A stretch of DNA of 64,000 bases from Enoplolaimus lenunculus (Eukaryota; Nematoda; Enoplea; Enoplida; Thoracostomopsidae): NCBI GenBank assembly GCA_030248215.1, contig JASANG010001269.1, positions 20,001 to 84,000 on the forward strand. Direction: 5' to 3'. Shown one piece after another: positions 45,100-57,322 of this stretch (the stretch's first letter is position 1; each line of letters opens with the position of its first letter). The translations under genes were made by a program, and so were the position numbers. Below the pieces are notes generated by a model. That model made no database searches. It saw only the letters and a program-made list of their open reading frames with translations, and had not been told where the DNA came from.

Positions 45100-48000
45100 A
45101 TCAGTTTTAGAATTTAGGCTTTAGGCTTCTCGACTGCTTTAGGCATAAAGCTTTTGTATAAAAAGAATATTCCGTTAAATTTATACTTTAAACAAACCGC
45201 GCGCGACGCAATATTTTAGTCCCGATGGTAAACAAAAACAATTTTGGACCAAAATGAATTCATGAAAATAATTATTGAAATCGAAGACTTTAAAAACAAA
45301 TTGTGCTATTTTACAGGAACAAGACCACAAAGGGTACAGTTGTGGAGGTTTTTTCTACTATACCAATAGCAGCAATATGCACTGCCTGGTATAGATTGGT
45401 ACGGCGGTTGCTATAACCACATGACTCTCTCTCTTAAATGTTGTTTTGGGTACGTTGTGTAGTTAATACTCTCAGCATAAAAAATGACGCTAAAAGCCTG
45501 CCCAAATTTTAATAATTCTTTATGCGCCAACTTTCAACTGAGAGAGGCTTTGTTGAAATAATCGTTGAAAACTGTACCTTAAGTAAAGTATTTATATAAT
45601 TGTACGTCACATATCAAAGTCAGCGGCGGATCCAGAAAGTTGTGACGGGATCGAGGAAGGCGGGCTGGCAACAAAAGTTGTGAAACGCAATTTTTACTAA
45701 GTTTTTCAGTATATGCGAATTTTTGGGAGAAAAATTGTGAGATAAGGTTATAAAGGTAAAGGGTATATGTCGGTTCCTGGTTTTTGTGCGTTCATGAATT
45801 TGTTTAGTTTAAGGGTCATTTTTAGTCATGACAATTTTTGTCCGCGGTACAACAGTATAACCGGAGTCAAGAAAATCAAAAACCAAAAACGACACGGATT
45901 CGGACTCAGCTCGGTCGCTTAAGTTGTTAAATTTCTTATACTTGGATCTCTGGCGTATCCATGGCGGAGGAATTTAAGTACCAATTGCACACTCGTTCGG
46001 CACTTTTTGATTTCCTCCACAAAGAAAAAAGGGCCCATGTATAGAACAGGGCCGGAACAGTAGTATAATCAAATTGCTAAGCCTAAGCCTAAGCCTAAAG
46101 CCGGAGCTGGATCCGAAGGTGAAGCCGGAGGTAAGGCGAAATTATGTAGTAAAAATGACGGTTAATTAGTTAATTTTAGTCAATATCTGCAATGTGTTTT
46201 TAAGTTGTTTGGTTTTTGTACGCTACTTTTCAGCGAAATTTCGGAAATTGTTTCCTGAAAATTGCGACAAAAGTTAAATGAACCGCGGTAAAATTTTACA
46301 AAATTATGCAAAATTTTACTACCGAAATTACCGGAATCGCAGAGCCGGATGTAGACCTCTGGTTGTACCACGTCAGGAAGTTATCTATTGTGTTCTAATT
46401 TCTTAACCGGATGAACCACCCAATCCCCTACACTGGACAGTTTACGTTTTGTGTAGAAATTGGATTAATTATCGTTTTATGTTGAAATTGGATTAAACAT
46501 CATAGTTGTCTATCAAATACATTTTAAACAGCTAACCCTTAACAGTGATGACCTAAATGTTACTTTTAGAGGCGTTCCGTTTTCCCGATGGACAGCAATG
46601 CACAGGAGTGTAATGCGGACAAATTCATATACTCCTACCGACAGCATTGCGGGCAGATGGAAAAAGTCGACAGGCCTGTATCGGACAAATGGGAAAACGG
46701 GACAGCTGCAATCCTATTGCTGGAAAACGGGGAAAATGAGACAGGTTTGTTTCGGGCAAATGGGAAATCGAATGCTCGTGAACGTTGTAGTCTCGCAAAA
46801 ATTCTATGTTGCAGTGTACAACCGAAGGTTTTACCGGATGTTGCGGGAATTTCGGTAGTAAAATTTTGCATAGTGTTACAAAATTTAACTGTTTGGTGCG
46901 TTTTGTTTTAATATTTGGTACAATTTTGTAAAATAATTGCCGAGATTTATTAAAAAAGCATAAAACCGACGAACTTTAACCACAAATACAGGGTACAATC
47001 AGTGATTTGCCTGCGGTTGCAGTAAAAAATTGACCCTTGGCTTCGGTAGAACTGTATTCTGCGGTGTAACCGGATATCTGTTTGCTTTATAAAAATCTCT
47101 GTGTGTTTCCACTTGAAAACCGGAAACGGATATCCGGCTACATGCTTGTTTCAAGTAGATCCTATCCCGACTTCTATTTTAATTATACTTTGATTTCAAT
47201 TGTCATATGCTAAGCAGCTATAATATTGCAGAATGAGTTTAGGTCCAGATTTTACATAAGATTTGCTTTTGCCACTATGGCTTTTAAATAAGTGGTTTTC
47301 TATAAGCATTGATATTCATGACGAATGTAAACTTTATGTTTTCAAAAATCTGCACAGCTTTTGGCTATGTCGTGCGCCTGCCCTGTTTATTGTTCAATGA
47401 AATATTTTATTTGACCATTTGAAATGTCAATTTAATTTAAACACAACTTATTACACTAAAAGAACTAGTCTAAAGCTTATGCTTACTCTTTTCCAGTCCG
47501 ACAGAAAAACTTTCCGCCAATGATCTTTATATGGGCCCAAGAAATTATCAACTGTCTAAGCATTAAGCACTGTTTTAGCAATCTTTCTTGGTAGAAACAT
47601 AACCAATAAAGTCTTTTTTTGGCGGTAAATGTAATTTTGGGGGTCTTCTTGAATTAGAACTAAATTGTCTTGTAATTCCAAGTTAAGCTTGTCATACCAG
47701 CTTCTGTGAGAATAACAATCCCTAATATCATAGCTAGGGATTGCGTTCACTACTGAATTTTTATAGAGGGTGCAACTTTATATTCGGTTTTGGCTTAATA
47801 CCCGCCAAAAACCGATACCGGTTCCGGTATCCATGTGTAAATATGCTGGACACCGAACATTTACGGTTGTGGTCCCGAATTCCACAAAACTGCGCTTGAC
47901 AAGTGTACATATTTAACATTTGCTACAATCACCTTTCTGCGCAAGTAAAGTTGTTAAGCATTTCACTAATTGAAATACAATGAAAAATCCAAACTAAGGG

Positions 48001-48260
48001 TTAATTTTAATTCAGTAAACGTATGTTTTTGTGCGACTGAATTACTTTCAACAATGTACATATTGGCATGCTATATCCGGTTCCGGTAAAAATTCAATAT
48101 CAGGTATCCGGTAAATTAATTTCAGATCACACCATACTATTATGTCCAAAGCATGAAAATTTAGAGAAACAACGCTGATGGATCAAGAAAGAGGTCATAG
48201 ACACTCCGACAGATTTCAAAAGCAAAATTTTGTATGAAGATTTAGCGCTATCACGGCAGG
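45100..48260. other. No gene seen; fragments of several families
   Basis: 45623-45700 starts like CAGCGGCGGATCCAGAAAG. 46029-46105 is a truncated TTAGGC element. 47056-47148 is a CCGGATATCTG/GGATATCCGGCTACATG pair. 47459-47540 is the right half of a TTAGGC element. No coding exon is supported. Confidence 0.5.
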
Positions 48261-48261
48261 G

Positions 48262-48500
48262 ATTGCAGGTGTGAGCATGTAAGACATGCTTGTTCGTTAT
48301 GTGCACTGCAATAACGTGCAGTGAACTGCATGAAGCAGTTGAAGAGGTGGGCTGCGTGGCGCAGTGGCAGACCGTTTGCCTTAAAGATGCGTAGATCGCC
48401 GGTTCAAAACCCACGTCGTATGCTTACTTTTCCCGCTGCTTAGTTAAAAATGTAAATCCCTCTTCCTATCTAGACTGACAGTGGGGACGCGTTAAATGAC
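48262..48500 (+). mobile_element. tRNA-derived SINE-like repeat, copy 2
   Basis: It has TGGCGCAGTGG at 48357-48367 (A-box-like), GGTTCAAAACC at 48401-48411 (B-box-like) and the shared body CTGCTTAGTTAAAAATG then TCTAGACTGACAGTGGG. GTGAGCATGTAAGACATGCT upstream matches copy 1. Confidence 0.6.
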
Positions 48501-48524
48501 GAGTAATTCGAATTAGGGATGTGC

Positions 48525-49200
48525 CGATACCAATATTTTTGCCGATTTCGGTACCGATGCCGATTTTTATTTTGAAATGTTGCCGAAGCCGAACAGATGC
48601 CGATGAAGATTCGAACTTTAGGACACCATGCTTAATAACAGGTAGGATACTACATTAAATCGGCACATGCGACCAAAAATATATGTACGCGTAAGGGTTC
48701 CAGATATACGATTGTAATTGAATTACGAAATTTGTAGCGATCTGGCAGCCACACTTTACGCTATAGTTGCAAAATGAGGGAAATGGGGGTAAATTTAGTA
48801 GAAAATGAAGACCGTATTGAAGAAAGCGCATTAGAATTTTGAGAAAGTGTAAGGACAGGTCTGAAAATAATGAGTAAAGCACATGCAATAAAGCACAAAA
48901 CTGATATAAAGAGTTTGGCTGGAAAGTGAATAAATTTTTAAAAGAATTATATAACTGAAATATAACGAAGCACAAGCATACTAGCACGAATAAGGCATAT
49001 TTGACAAGATTAAGACAGCGCATGTTTAGGACAAGAACTTGTTTTGAATCGTAATTCTAACATGATATTTGAATTTGTTCGGCACACGGTACAGTGTTAT
49101 CATTTCACAATCGCAAAGTGAACGCCATAGCGACTCAGATAGCGAATACGGTACCGATATCCACATAGTAAACGACCAGTTGTTAGCGGAGCCGCATCTT
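48525..49200. other. AGGGATGTGCCGATACC repeat and unassigned DNA
   Basis: AGGGATGTGCCGATACCAAT at 48525, with GCCGATTTCGGTACCGATGC after it, resembles CAGGGATGTTCCGATTTATC at 63022. The rest, to 49200, has no supported gene. Confidence 0.45.
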
Positions 49201-49204
49201 TGGG

Positions 49205-51310
49205 CTACAGAAAGTTAAACACCTTGCAAAATACAAAATACAAAAATACAAAAATTTATTAAACGTGGACATATCCATCATAATTTAAAACGAATGAATA
49301 AGTACACAAAGCAAACGCCAAAATAATTAAAAATTTATCTTAATACGCTTAATCCACGCAGTACCCACGGGCTATAAACCTACTGGTTTCTAAATGCCCG
49401 CCACTTTAAAAACCTATCCAGTAAATTACTGTTCGCTGATAGACTGTCTCTAAACTTATTCACAGAGGAGATGCATACAGTTTCTTCAGGAAGGCTGTTC
49501 CAAAAATTAAGAACCCTAAAATTAAATGACTGTAATATTTTACTTTTTCGTGTTAATCTAGGATATAATTTATAACTATTTCCTCTCGTACCCACGCTAG
49601 GCGCATATAAGAAAAATTCATCAAAACTAAGTTCAACATCATGATGTATTATTTTATAGACCATAATTAAGTCTGATATAATTCTTCTTAGTTCTAATGA
49701 CTGTAAATTACAGGCTACAAGACGATCAGAATAAGATTTATAACGCAGTCCATTGATTCTTTTGGTAAATCTACGTTGAATATTTTCAATATTATCAATA
49801 TCTTGAATATTCAAAGGAGACCAAATAACACTGGCATATTTCAAAATTGGTCTAACATGAGAAACAAACAAAGAGGTCATAAATTTGATTTCTCTATTTG
49901 AAAAGGTACGCATAATTAACCCGATTTTTTGCGAAGCTTTAGCTATTATTTTGCTGCAGTGATCAGAGAAAGACAAGTCAGCAGATATCATGATTCCTAA
50001 ATCGTTCACAGCTGACACGGGTTTGATTGTGGTATTTCTGAAAATGTAAGAGATTGCATCGTCATTTTTATTAACAAAACACAATCGTAACACTGAACAT
50101 TTTGAGACATTTACATTAACCTGCCACACGTCACACCAAATTAAAAACGCGTCTAGATCATTCTGGAGCTCTCTACAAAGCATGTTTTCTGCCAAAGCTT
50201 CATGAAATATCTTAGCGTCATCTGCGTATAACTTGCATTTGCTCTGCGATAAGCATTCAGGTAAATCATTTATGTAAATCAAAAACAACAAAGGTCCCAA
50301 AACGGAACCTTGCGGGACCCCACTCAAGACTCGCTTCCATTGAGACACAGATTGGTTTATTTTAACTCTTTGGTAACGGTTGCTCAAAAAATTTTCTAAA
50401 AATTTTAACATTTTCCCAGTAATACCATAGTTACGGCATTTTATAAGTAGCTTGTTATGTACGTATTACAGAATCGAAAGCTTTTTGCAGGTCTATAAAT
50501 ACTACATCTACAGCTTTACCATAATTAAGACATTTCATCCAGTATGTAATTCATTCCAACAATTCTGACACTGTTGATTTTTTTGGTAGAAAACCGTGCT
50601 GTGCTAAATTAATCAGATTATTTCTCTTTAAAAAATTAAAAATAACCTCACGGATGCATAATTCCATCAGCTTGCACGTTGCGGAGGTTAATGATATAGG
50701 ACGTTAACTGTTTGTCTTCTTAGGATCACCCTTACACTTATAAATTGGAATTACGTCTGCTCTCAGCCAATCCAATGGTAAACTTTGATCTTGGAAAATT
50801 GCGTTAAACATTATGGTTAGTGGTTCTATTAATGCTTCTTGGCAATTTTTCAAAAGAACCTATGGTATTTCATCCTGTCCAGCAGAGAAACTTCTACTGC
50901 ATCTGGTTAAAGCTCTACGAATCATATCACTTGTAAAAATTATTTCAGTTAATCGGTTTTCACATCGAGCATTAAAATTTGGTTCGAAACCATTGTCAAT
51001 AGAAAACACATTGCAAAAATACTCATTAAAACACTCTGCTTTTGAAAAATCATCTGTTAGTAGTGATCCACTATTAGTTTCAATGTCTGGAATTCCAGAT
51101 TTACGTTTCAAAACTTTACGCATATGTGAGTACAAAAGCTTGCTATTTTGCGAATCATTAATTTTTTCTCCCAGGAAATTTTATCACGCTGGAATAAAGA
51201 ATTAAACTTTCTTGTCCAGAAACATAAATGGCTTTTCCAGAAATTAGATCTATATAATCTCCACATTTTGAAAGATTTACTTTTTTGAGATAGAGCAACT
51301 CTTGTATTAG
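49205..51310 (-). mobile_element. 5'-truncated LINE (CR1/jockey-like non-LTR element)
   Basis: On the minus strand the element runs from about 51310 down to a 3' tail of TTTTGTATTTTTGTATTTTG units at 49220-49255. Only the second open reading frame is present: the connector with KMWRLYR, the pre-RT region, the reverse transcriptase and the C-terminal NFWNSLPEE region. No endonuclease domain is seen. No clear target duplication could be matched. The clade is inferred from the RT wording and the short tandem-repeat tail. Confidence 0.85.
49380..51305 (-). pseudogene. LINE reverse transcriptase, broken
   Basis: The longest intact part, 50411-49380, reads GVPQGSVLGPLLFLIYINDL and has the catalytic YADD. 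Upstream lie VDVVFIDLQKAFDSV (motif A, first catalytic Asp), QHGFLPKKST, RPISLTSATCK, ADVIPIYKCKGDP and SGIPDIETNSGSLLTDD, all in the right order. At least three in-frame stops (near 50861, 50705 and 50552) and two frameshifts (near 50460 and 51150) interrupt it, so it cannot make a working enzyme. Its original role would have been target-primed reverse transcription. Confidence 0.88.
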
Positions 51311-51324
51311 AGCGGAGAGGAAAA

Positions 51325-52244
51325 CTATAATAACTGAAAACCCCAACCGCAGATATCTGAGCCCAGTGCTTTCGGTCAAAAAAATGTATCAGGAGTATGT
51401 GCAAAACCAGCAAACTAAAAACGGTGAACCGGTGTCCCTTCATTATTACAGGGATGTTTTTGTTACCGATTATAATGGTTTTGGCAATCCACGCAGTGAT
51501 ATTTGCTCGATTCGTGAAACTGGAGGGGAACAAGTAAACGAGCACAAAGCATTTTCGGACGCGGCGATGGCCATTGTGAGAACAAATCGCCAGTCAGCCG
51601 CGGCTGCACCTGATTTAAGTATAATATACATAACGGTCGACCTGCAAAAACATTGCCATTGCCGAAGGTTTCAGTTTCGGAAACCTTTTATCTGAGGCAA
51701 CTGTGGTTTTACAAGTTAGGCGTGCACGTTACAAGTAGTAACTCCGGTCCGCAGGGAGTTGGACATATGCATACATGGACAGAAAACGAATTTGGCCGCG
51801 GTTGCTGTGAAGTAGCATCACAACCTGAAACGCAGCAACTTATTGCATGGTCAGATTCTTGCGCTGGTCAAAATATAATTTTTATATTATATTGGCCATG
51901 GCAAGTGCCTTAAAGGTGATAAAACGTGGCAAAAACACGGCTGTAGGGAAAGTCCCTTTTCGTGACGGGGTTCGCTAGATCAGAGTTGATAAATTTGGTG
52001 AATACGCTTGCAATTTTGACGAAGAAGAAGTCTGGCAATATATCGAGATCTGGACAAAACGCCGTAGTGTAGACAGTAGTATACAACATGATGTTTTGGC
52101 GCGCGTGTCTCGTTCGCCAGGTCGGTCAATCAAGCCCAAAAAATTTCGAGATATTGAAAAACAGCTAAAATGCGTTCTGCGATGCGCTCAAGCGTTTTAT
52201 AAATCATTGTTGGCGGGTTCAGTGTCTGAATCCGAGTCTGATTG
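51325..52244 (+). pseudogene. Decayed transposase-like gene
   Basis: It opens in mid-protein with RRYLSPVLSVKKMYQEYVQN, then YYRDVFVTDYNGFGNPRSD. In a second frame it continues KVSVSETFYLRQLWFYKLGV and IAWSDSCAGQN, and after a stop ends DKFGEYACNFDEEEVWQYIE ... SVSESESD. The pattern (RYL..xLS..KMY, FGxPRSDxCS, RQLWxYxxGxH, SDSCxGQN) is that of a transposon-borne protein family common in insects and cnidarians. I cannot name its superfamily with confidence. At least two frame breaks are present. The start is missing where it meets the LINE. Confidence 0.65.
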
Positions 52245-54235
52245 ACAAGTACTGATTAAACGGGTAAGATTAATCAGAATTTGCCGTCTCAAGGACATTT
52301 GAAATTAGATAAAATGGTTAACAATAACAAATAGCTACTTTTTCCGAATTACTGGTTGTCAACAATGCAAACATGGGTCCGCGGAAAAAGTAACCAACTG
52401 ACTTATATTTCTATGTTCATTATTTAAAATACGCGCGAATTAGTTCATCTCCCTTTTTAAAAAGTAGCTTTTAGTAGTACCTATCTCTAAGCTACAGGAC
52501 AATGTATTTGGAATATTCATTAAAAAGTAGCCAACCGTAACAAAAAATTGACCTTTTCTCGAAATTCGTAAATTGTCATTTAGCCACTTTTTTCGCGGAA
52601 CGCTATGCTCGGTGCTGGAATAGATCAAAATATGCAGAAGCAAGACAGCAAAAGGAAGGGGAAACCGAGGTTAACACCAGCGTGACGCTGCATGTTGAGC
52701 AGCGGCTTAGGTCAGAAGTAGTGCAAAGGGCTAATCGGAAGACAGGTAGCTGGCTTAAACATTCTCTGTGGCTTATGTAGTAGCAAAGCATCATAAACTA
52801 AAATGTATTTATTTTTAGGGTCAGTATTTCATTTATGATTGATTTTTATATCGATAACGTAGATATCTATATATTAGTAGAAACGATCTGAGTATATTTT
52901 GTAATACTCTTGGGTAAATCTTGAATTCGTGAATATCCTGGTAACAAAAATTGATAACTTTCAAACGTCACAGGATAACGTTGGAATATGGCACCAAAAT
53001 TGGTGAGTTTGATTATTCATCATGTATATTGGGCATCGTTTTCATCGGTTCCTTGTTCTTTGAATTACGTTCTCGTTTTCAGCTGGAAGCTGTGAAAAGG
53101 TCGTTAGGCTTTCATTACGGTTTTCCCTTGTACGTTATGTTTCTGATGCTATGTTTCTGTAGCTTAGCAGTTGCTCAGGTTTTTTTCTGCTTGAAATATT
53201 AAATTTGGTTTAAAACGTGTCTCCTATGGTTAGATTTATGGCTTTGAGGTTGTAGGTTACCCGAAGTTTTTCAAAATTGAACGCGTTCCTCCATGCCGGC
53301 TTTTACGGATGTGGTACGCATGTATATACAACTTTAGCGGCTATCGGCGTTTGGCATAGATACAGCGAGTTTACATGTAGTTGTCATGCATTTAATCTCT
53401 TCTGTCTTGTACTTTTATGTATAAACGAGATAATTTTTTTGTTTTTATTTTAATATATACTACATCATCTTTTCCTGTATACGTATGATGTAGTATATTG
53501 TTCTTTATTTTGATCACGTATCCGTTTTCAGGAACATGGTTGCCCATGCCAATAAACACTTTAGGTTTCGTTTGCACTTTAATAGTGGAACAGTAATTTT
53601 TCACACATAAATACCTGGCACCTATTCGATTAAAAATTGAAATTTTTGCTGTAGAATAATCGTCATTTCACAGTCAGTTTTTGTACAATTGAGTCATAGT
53701 GCAAACTTAATTGAAACTACCAAGGGTCAACCAGATACCAAGAAACACCCGGAGCCGGATATTTTGATTAGTGCAAATTTCAACAAGCATTTAAGCACAC
53801 TAATGTAGGATTACTTGCTATATTGTGTTATGGGGTGTTAGCTTAATATTACGTAACTGGGTTTTTTGATGCAGCTATTGTTTATCATTTCGGAAAAAAT
53901 TGGCAGACAAATACGTATTGTGATTTTGGTCAAATAATAGTATGTTTATTGCTTAGTATCCGGTTGTACCTTCGAAACTACTTATCTGATACCAATATGC
54001 TATATGTTTTGTAAAATTCAGGAATACTGTCTCATCAAAGCTAATACGTATTAGCCTGTCAGGCCAAGAGCATAGCCGTTGGCAACCCAGCTTTAGGATG
54101 TTCGCATTGAAGTTTTTTTAACAAATGGTTTAGGTTGCATCACCATGCAGCAAACAGTACGTATGTACTAGTTTCCAAGCCGCGTGTGCTGTAAACTAAA
54201 CAAAGTTTTGCTGCGAAATAAAACGCTTAATTGGA
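52245..54235. other. No gene seen
   Basis: 52330-52600 contains AGCTACTTTTTCCG, AAAGTAGC and CCACTTTTTTCGCGG words in both orientations, possibly the end of the transposase-bearing element. 53745-53995 has CCGGAGCCGGATATT and GTATCCGGTTGTACC, worn CCGG-end repeats. Open frames here have no domains. Confidence 0.45.
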
Positions 54236-54242
54236 AACGAAC

Positions 54243-54418
54243 CTGCCACAATTTGTCGCCTTACAACTTGTCGCCCAATAGTGTCCTAAGCATATGACTG
54301 AATCTAAGCATAATCGTAAGCGTAATCCTAAACCTAAGCCTAAGCATAATGATGGGTGACAAATTGTCGGTTCGACAAAAATTTCGGATTACAAGTTGTC
54401 GGGGACGAATTGTGCGTG
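54243..54418. mobile_element. Inverted-repeat element, relative of 5083-5382
   Basis: CTTACAACTTGTCGCCCAAT then AGTGTCCTAAG on the left, and GATTACAAGTTGTCGGGGAC on the right. Only a few TAAGC(G/C)TAA units lie between them, so the array is nearly absent here. Confidence 0.72.
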
Positions 54419-54419
54419 A

Positions 54420-55450
54420 TACTGTTGAAACGATGTTTTCAGTAGATGTTAAAATCCCTAAACTAATTTTATTCCTTGTATTTTGTCCGAATATTTTTGT
54501 GATACATGGACCCGGATAGATTTGTTGTGAAAACCCGGATCCGGATGCTTTTGATGAGAGGTTATTGATTGTAGTTTAGCTGTACAGAAGCAAAAACTGA
54601 TTGGCGGCAATTTGTTCATTCGACGTTTTGAAGAACTGTTGCGAGCCAACAGACATCCAAAATCAATGAATGCTTGTTAATGCAAGTTATCTGTAGTCAA
54701 AAAAATTTGTAGTTCCGCGATTCCACTTTCGATTGCGGTATATAATCCAATTAAACGTTGCACCCTGCATGCATCTAGAATATAGCCCACACTAACTTGT
54801 ACAATATTGTTGATGTGTTTGGTACTTATGTGTGTGTAATCCCGCACCAAATGGGTTTGTTTATGTTCGCTGTGAAATTTTCTGCTTTTGTTATGAATCA
54901 ACTTTATCTATAGTTTTGTGAATTATATTGTATAAACAGATTATATATTGTAATATTTAGAAATTGCATTCGATAAGTGAGATCGCTTAAAGGGGCGTAG
55001 CCAAGAATTCATTTCGGGTGGGTATGTATAACGTAATACGTATAAGAGCTGTTTGTCAGCCGTCATGGCGGTCGAGAAAATATTAAGCATGTGAACGTGA
55101 CTGATTTGTTGGTTCGTCGTAAATTTTGATAGCAGATATATCTCTCCTGGTAAATACCATTATTTTGCTACAGTGCGTTCCGGGTTATTGAACAGAATGA
55201 TACTGCAAGCAAACATTCATCAACACACCTGTGACTATTTGAATAAATTTAATAGTATAATCTTTGGTGACTCACAGTGTTTTTGCTAAACTTTGTTACG
55301 GAAATCATCATTCAAGCAGATTCCGTGTAATCTTCAATGGTATTTTGTTTTGTGTAGTGTTGGCTAACGTTGCTTAACGCTGAGTTGTAGTTTTATGTCT
55401 TTCTAGCGTTTGTATTGCTATTTGGTGCGTAACGTTCTTAGATATATTCC
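54420..55450. other. No gene seen
   Basis: No tandem array, clear inverted ends or supported exon was found. Confidence 0.45.
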
Positions 55451-55457
55451 TACCTGT

Positions 55458-55636
55458 CGGGCCCATAGAGAAGGCGGGGCCAGGAGGGGCATAGCCCCTC
55501 CTCCTCTGGAAGTATTTTGGCCCCCTAGCAAATTTACAATCTTGCTTGTAAGTCATTAAAAATCATTGAATGCCCCTTCTGGAAATTTTGGAGCCCCAAC
55601 CCACCGAACAAGGTACGTAAACTGGCTACAGGCCTG
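55458..55636. mobile_element. C(A/G)GGCCCGTAGCC-family element with target duplication
   Basis: It begins CGGGCCCATAGAGAAGG and ends ACTGGCTACAGGCCTG. The flanks CTACCTGT (55450-55457) and CTACTTGT (55637-55644) match at 7 of 8 bases. Confidence 0.87.
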
Positions 55637-55644
55637 CTACTTGT

Positions 55645-56527
55645 TCTGGTTTGCGAATGACAGTGTGCAATCGGAATTTCGATTGCGACTAGAATTCCTC
55701 ATTGAAATTCGATTCGATTCCGATTACGCTGGTGTAATTGAATTCGGAATTGCAATTTTTCATCGTTTCTAATCTGTATTATTGCAATTATGCGCGAAAT
55801 TCGCGTCTGCAGTTGTGTTAAGTTTCACTGCATTCGGTCTGGTATTTTCTGGCATGCTCCTGTTTATCAGACGGCGTAATATAGATGTGGTATCCTTCCC
55901 GGCCATTTGTCGCCCGATAACGTGTCGACCCACAACTTGCATAATCCTAAGTTTCATCGACTCCGGGATGCTATTTAGCTTCTCGAATATGTACTATGAT
56001 TTTCGATCGTTTCTATTAAACGATATCACAAAAGTTTGCGCGTTTATATAGACATAGAATTTTTCTAGGGTCCCCAAAATATATTGAACCGCCGTAGGTC
56101 GCAAAAAATTATATACCTAATTTGAACTGCATTCAACATGGCTCGTTCGTGTTGAAATATTGAACATTTAACGTTCGCTGTCTGGTCGCTGCTTCATACA
56201 CAGTTTTTAAGCTACTTGACTATCTTTTGACGCTTGGTTGCGTACCAAAGATACCATTCGTGTCGGTTTTGATGCTGTCCGTTTAGGGGTTACTTCCGGC
56301 GCCTTTGTTTGATCCCCCACGAAAAAAATTATTCTGTGTCTGCAGACTGTTTATTCTGCCATTTGAAGACATCTTGGCTGAAATGCTGTCGGTTAATTTA
56401 GGTTGAATGTATTTACAAAAATGTTACTGGAGCCCGAATAAACCATGTTTAAAAGTTCATGCGAAAACTCGGCTTCGATATACGTATGGGCCCGTTTTGT
56501 CAAATGTTTATAGCAATATTAGCAACT
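55645..56527. other. No gene seen
   Basis: An ATTCGATTCGATTCCGATTA repeat fragment lies near 55710. No exon is recognised. Confidence 0.45.
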
Positions 56528-56535
56528 ATCAACAC

Positions 56536-56915
56536 CAGGGTGCAACCGGAATTCCGGTTCCGGCATTTTTTCACCTTCCGGTTCCAGTTCCGGTTCCGGT
56601 AAATTTTTACCGGATTTAAAAATTCCGGTGTTATAATTTGGCCGTTTTCTTAACTTTGCTAATTTTTAAGAATCTCTTTTGAAAGCCACTTGTACTCCGA
56701 ATATAAGCCATTGATGGCGGATTTCACTTGAGTCGACGACGAAAATCTAAAATACAACAAATAAAATATCTATGCTCGACTAAGTTGCTTCACAAATAAC
56801 AGAGCAAAAAATAAGATTAAAATGAAATTTTTAGTGAAATGCATTTTTCACTTTCCGGTTCCGGTAAAATTTTCAAATTCCGGTTCCGGTAAATTGTAAT
56901 TCCGGTTGCACCCTG
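56536..56915. mobile_element. CAGGGTGCAACCGG hAT-like element, intact copy 1
   Basis: The ends CAGGGTGCAACCGGAATTCC and GTAATTCCGGTTGCACCCTG are inverted for at least 17 bp. ATCAACAC flanks both sides (56528-56535 and 56916-56923), a perfect 8-bp target duplication. GGTTCCGG words are piled up near both ends. It is non-coding and 380 bp long. Confidence 0.95.
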
Positions 56916-57205
56916 ATCAACACTTAGTAATAAGGTTTTTGTAAACTCACTGTTTATTGCAGTTGTTGAACTCAAAAATAGTAGTACAGTAGAGGAAATC
57001 GGAAAATGTGCTTAATTTTGAGCCTCAAAATTCGCTGAATCGAAGGATATAAGAGTTATCACCAACTGATGATAGATGCTACACACATATGATAGTACAG
57101 GCCAAGAATGGAAATGTTTTAGATTATACAGATACGAAGTAATCAGCAATTATAGTAGCTTTATTGTGCACTACGTAATTAAATATTCTACCTGGTTGAG
57201 TTAAT

Positions 57206-57322
57206 ATGATGCGTAAGAAAATGAGTTTTGACAACGTGGCGGAGCGCAACTACGAAGTGCCACGCGACATCGATCCGGTGCGACCTCCTCGGAAACAGTC
57301 AAAATCAGCTTTAGCTCGAGGA
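57206..57322 (+). CDS. ERM gene, probable first exon
   Basis: An open stretch of 39 codons starts with two Met codons at 57206 and 57209 and ends at CGAGGA|GTATGT in phase 0. It encodes [13 protein letters not shown], a Pro/Arg-rich part (PVRPPRKQ) and ends SALARG. It is clearly richer in G and C than the surrounding DNA, and its phase matches exon 2, which lacks its own suitable start. Typical ERM proteins have only about four residues (such as MPKT) here, so a 39-residue extension would be unusual. It could also belong to an alternative promoter. Confidence 0.6.

Noticed and set aside
49080-49200. Possible acidic coding stretch (DSDSEYGTD) as the missing start of the transposase-like gene
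   Set aside because: It overlaps CGGTACCGATATCC words typical of a nearby repeat, and no alignment supports it.
49205-51310. Retrovirus or LTR element
   Set aside because: The reverse transcriptase has non-LTR motifs, there are no long terminal repeats, and the 3' end is a short tandem tail.
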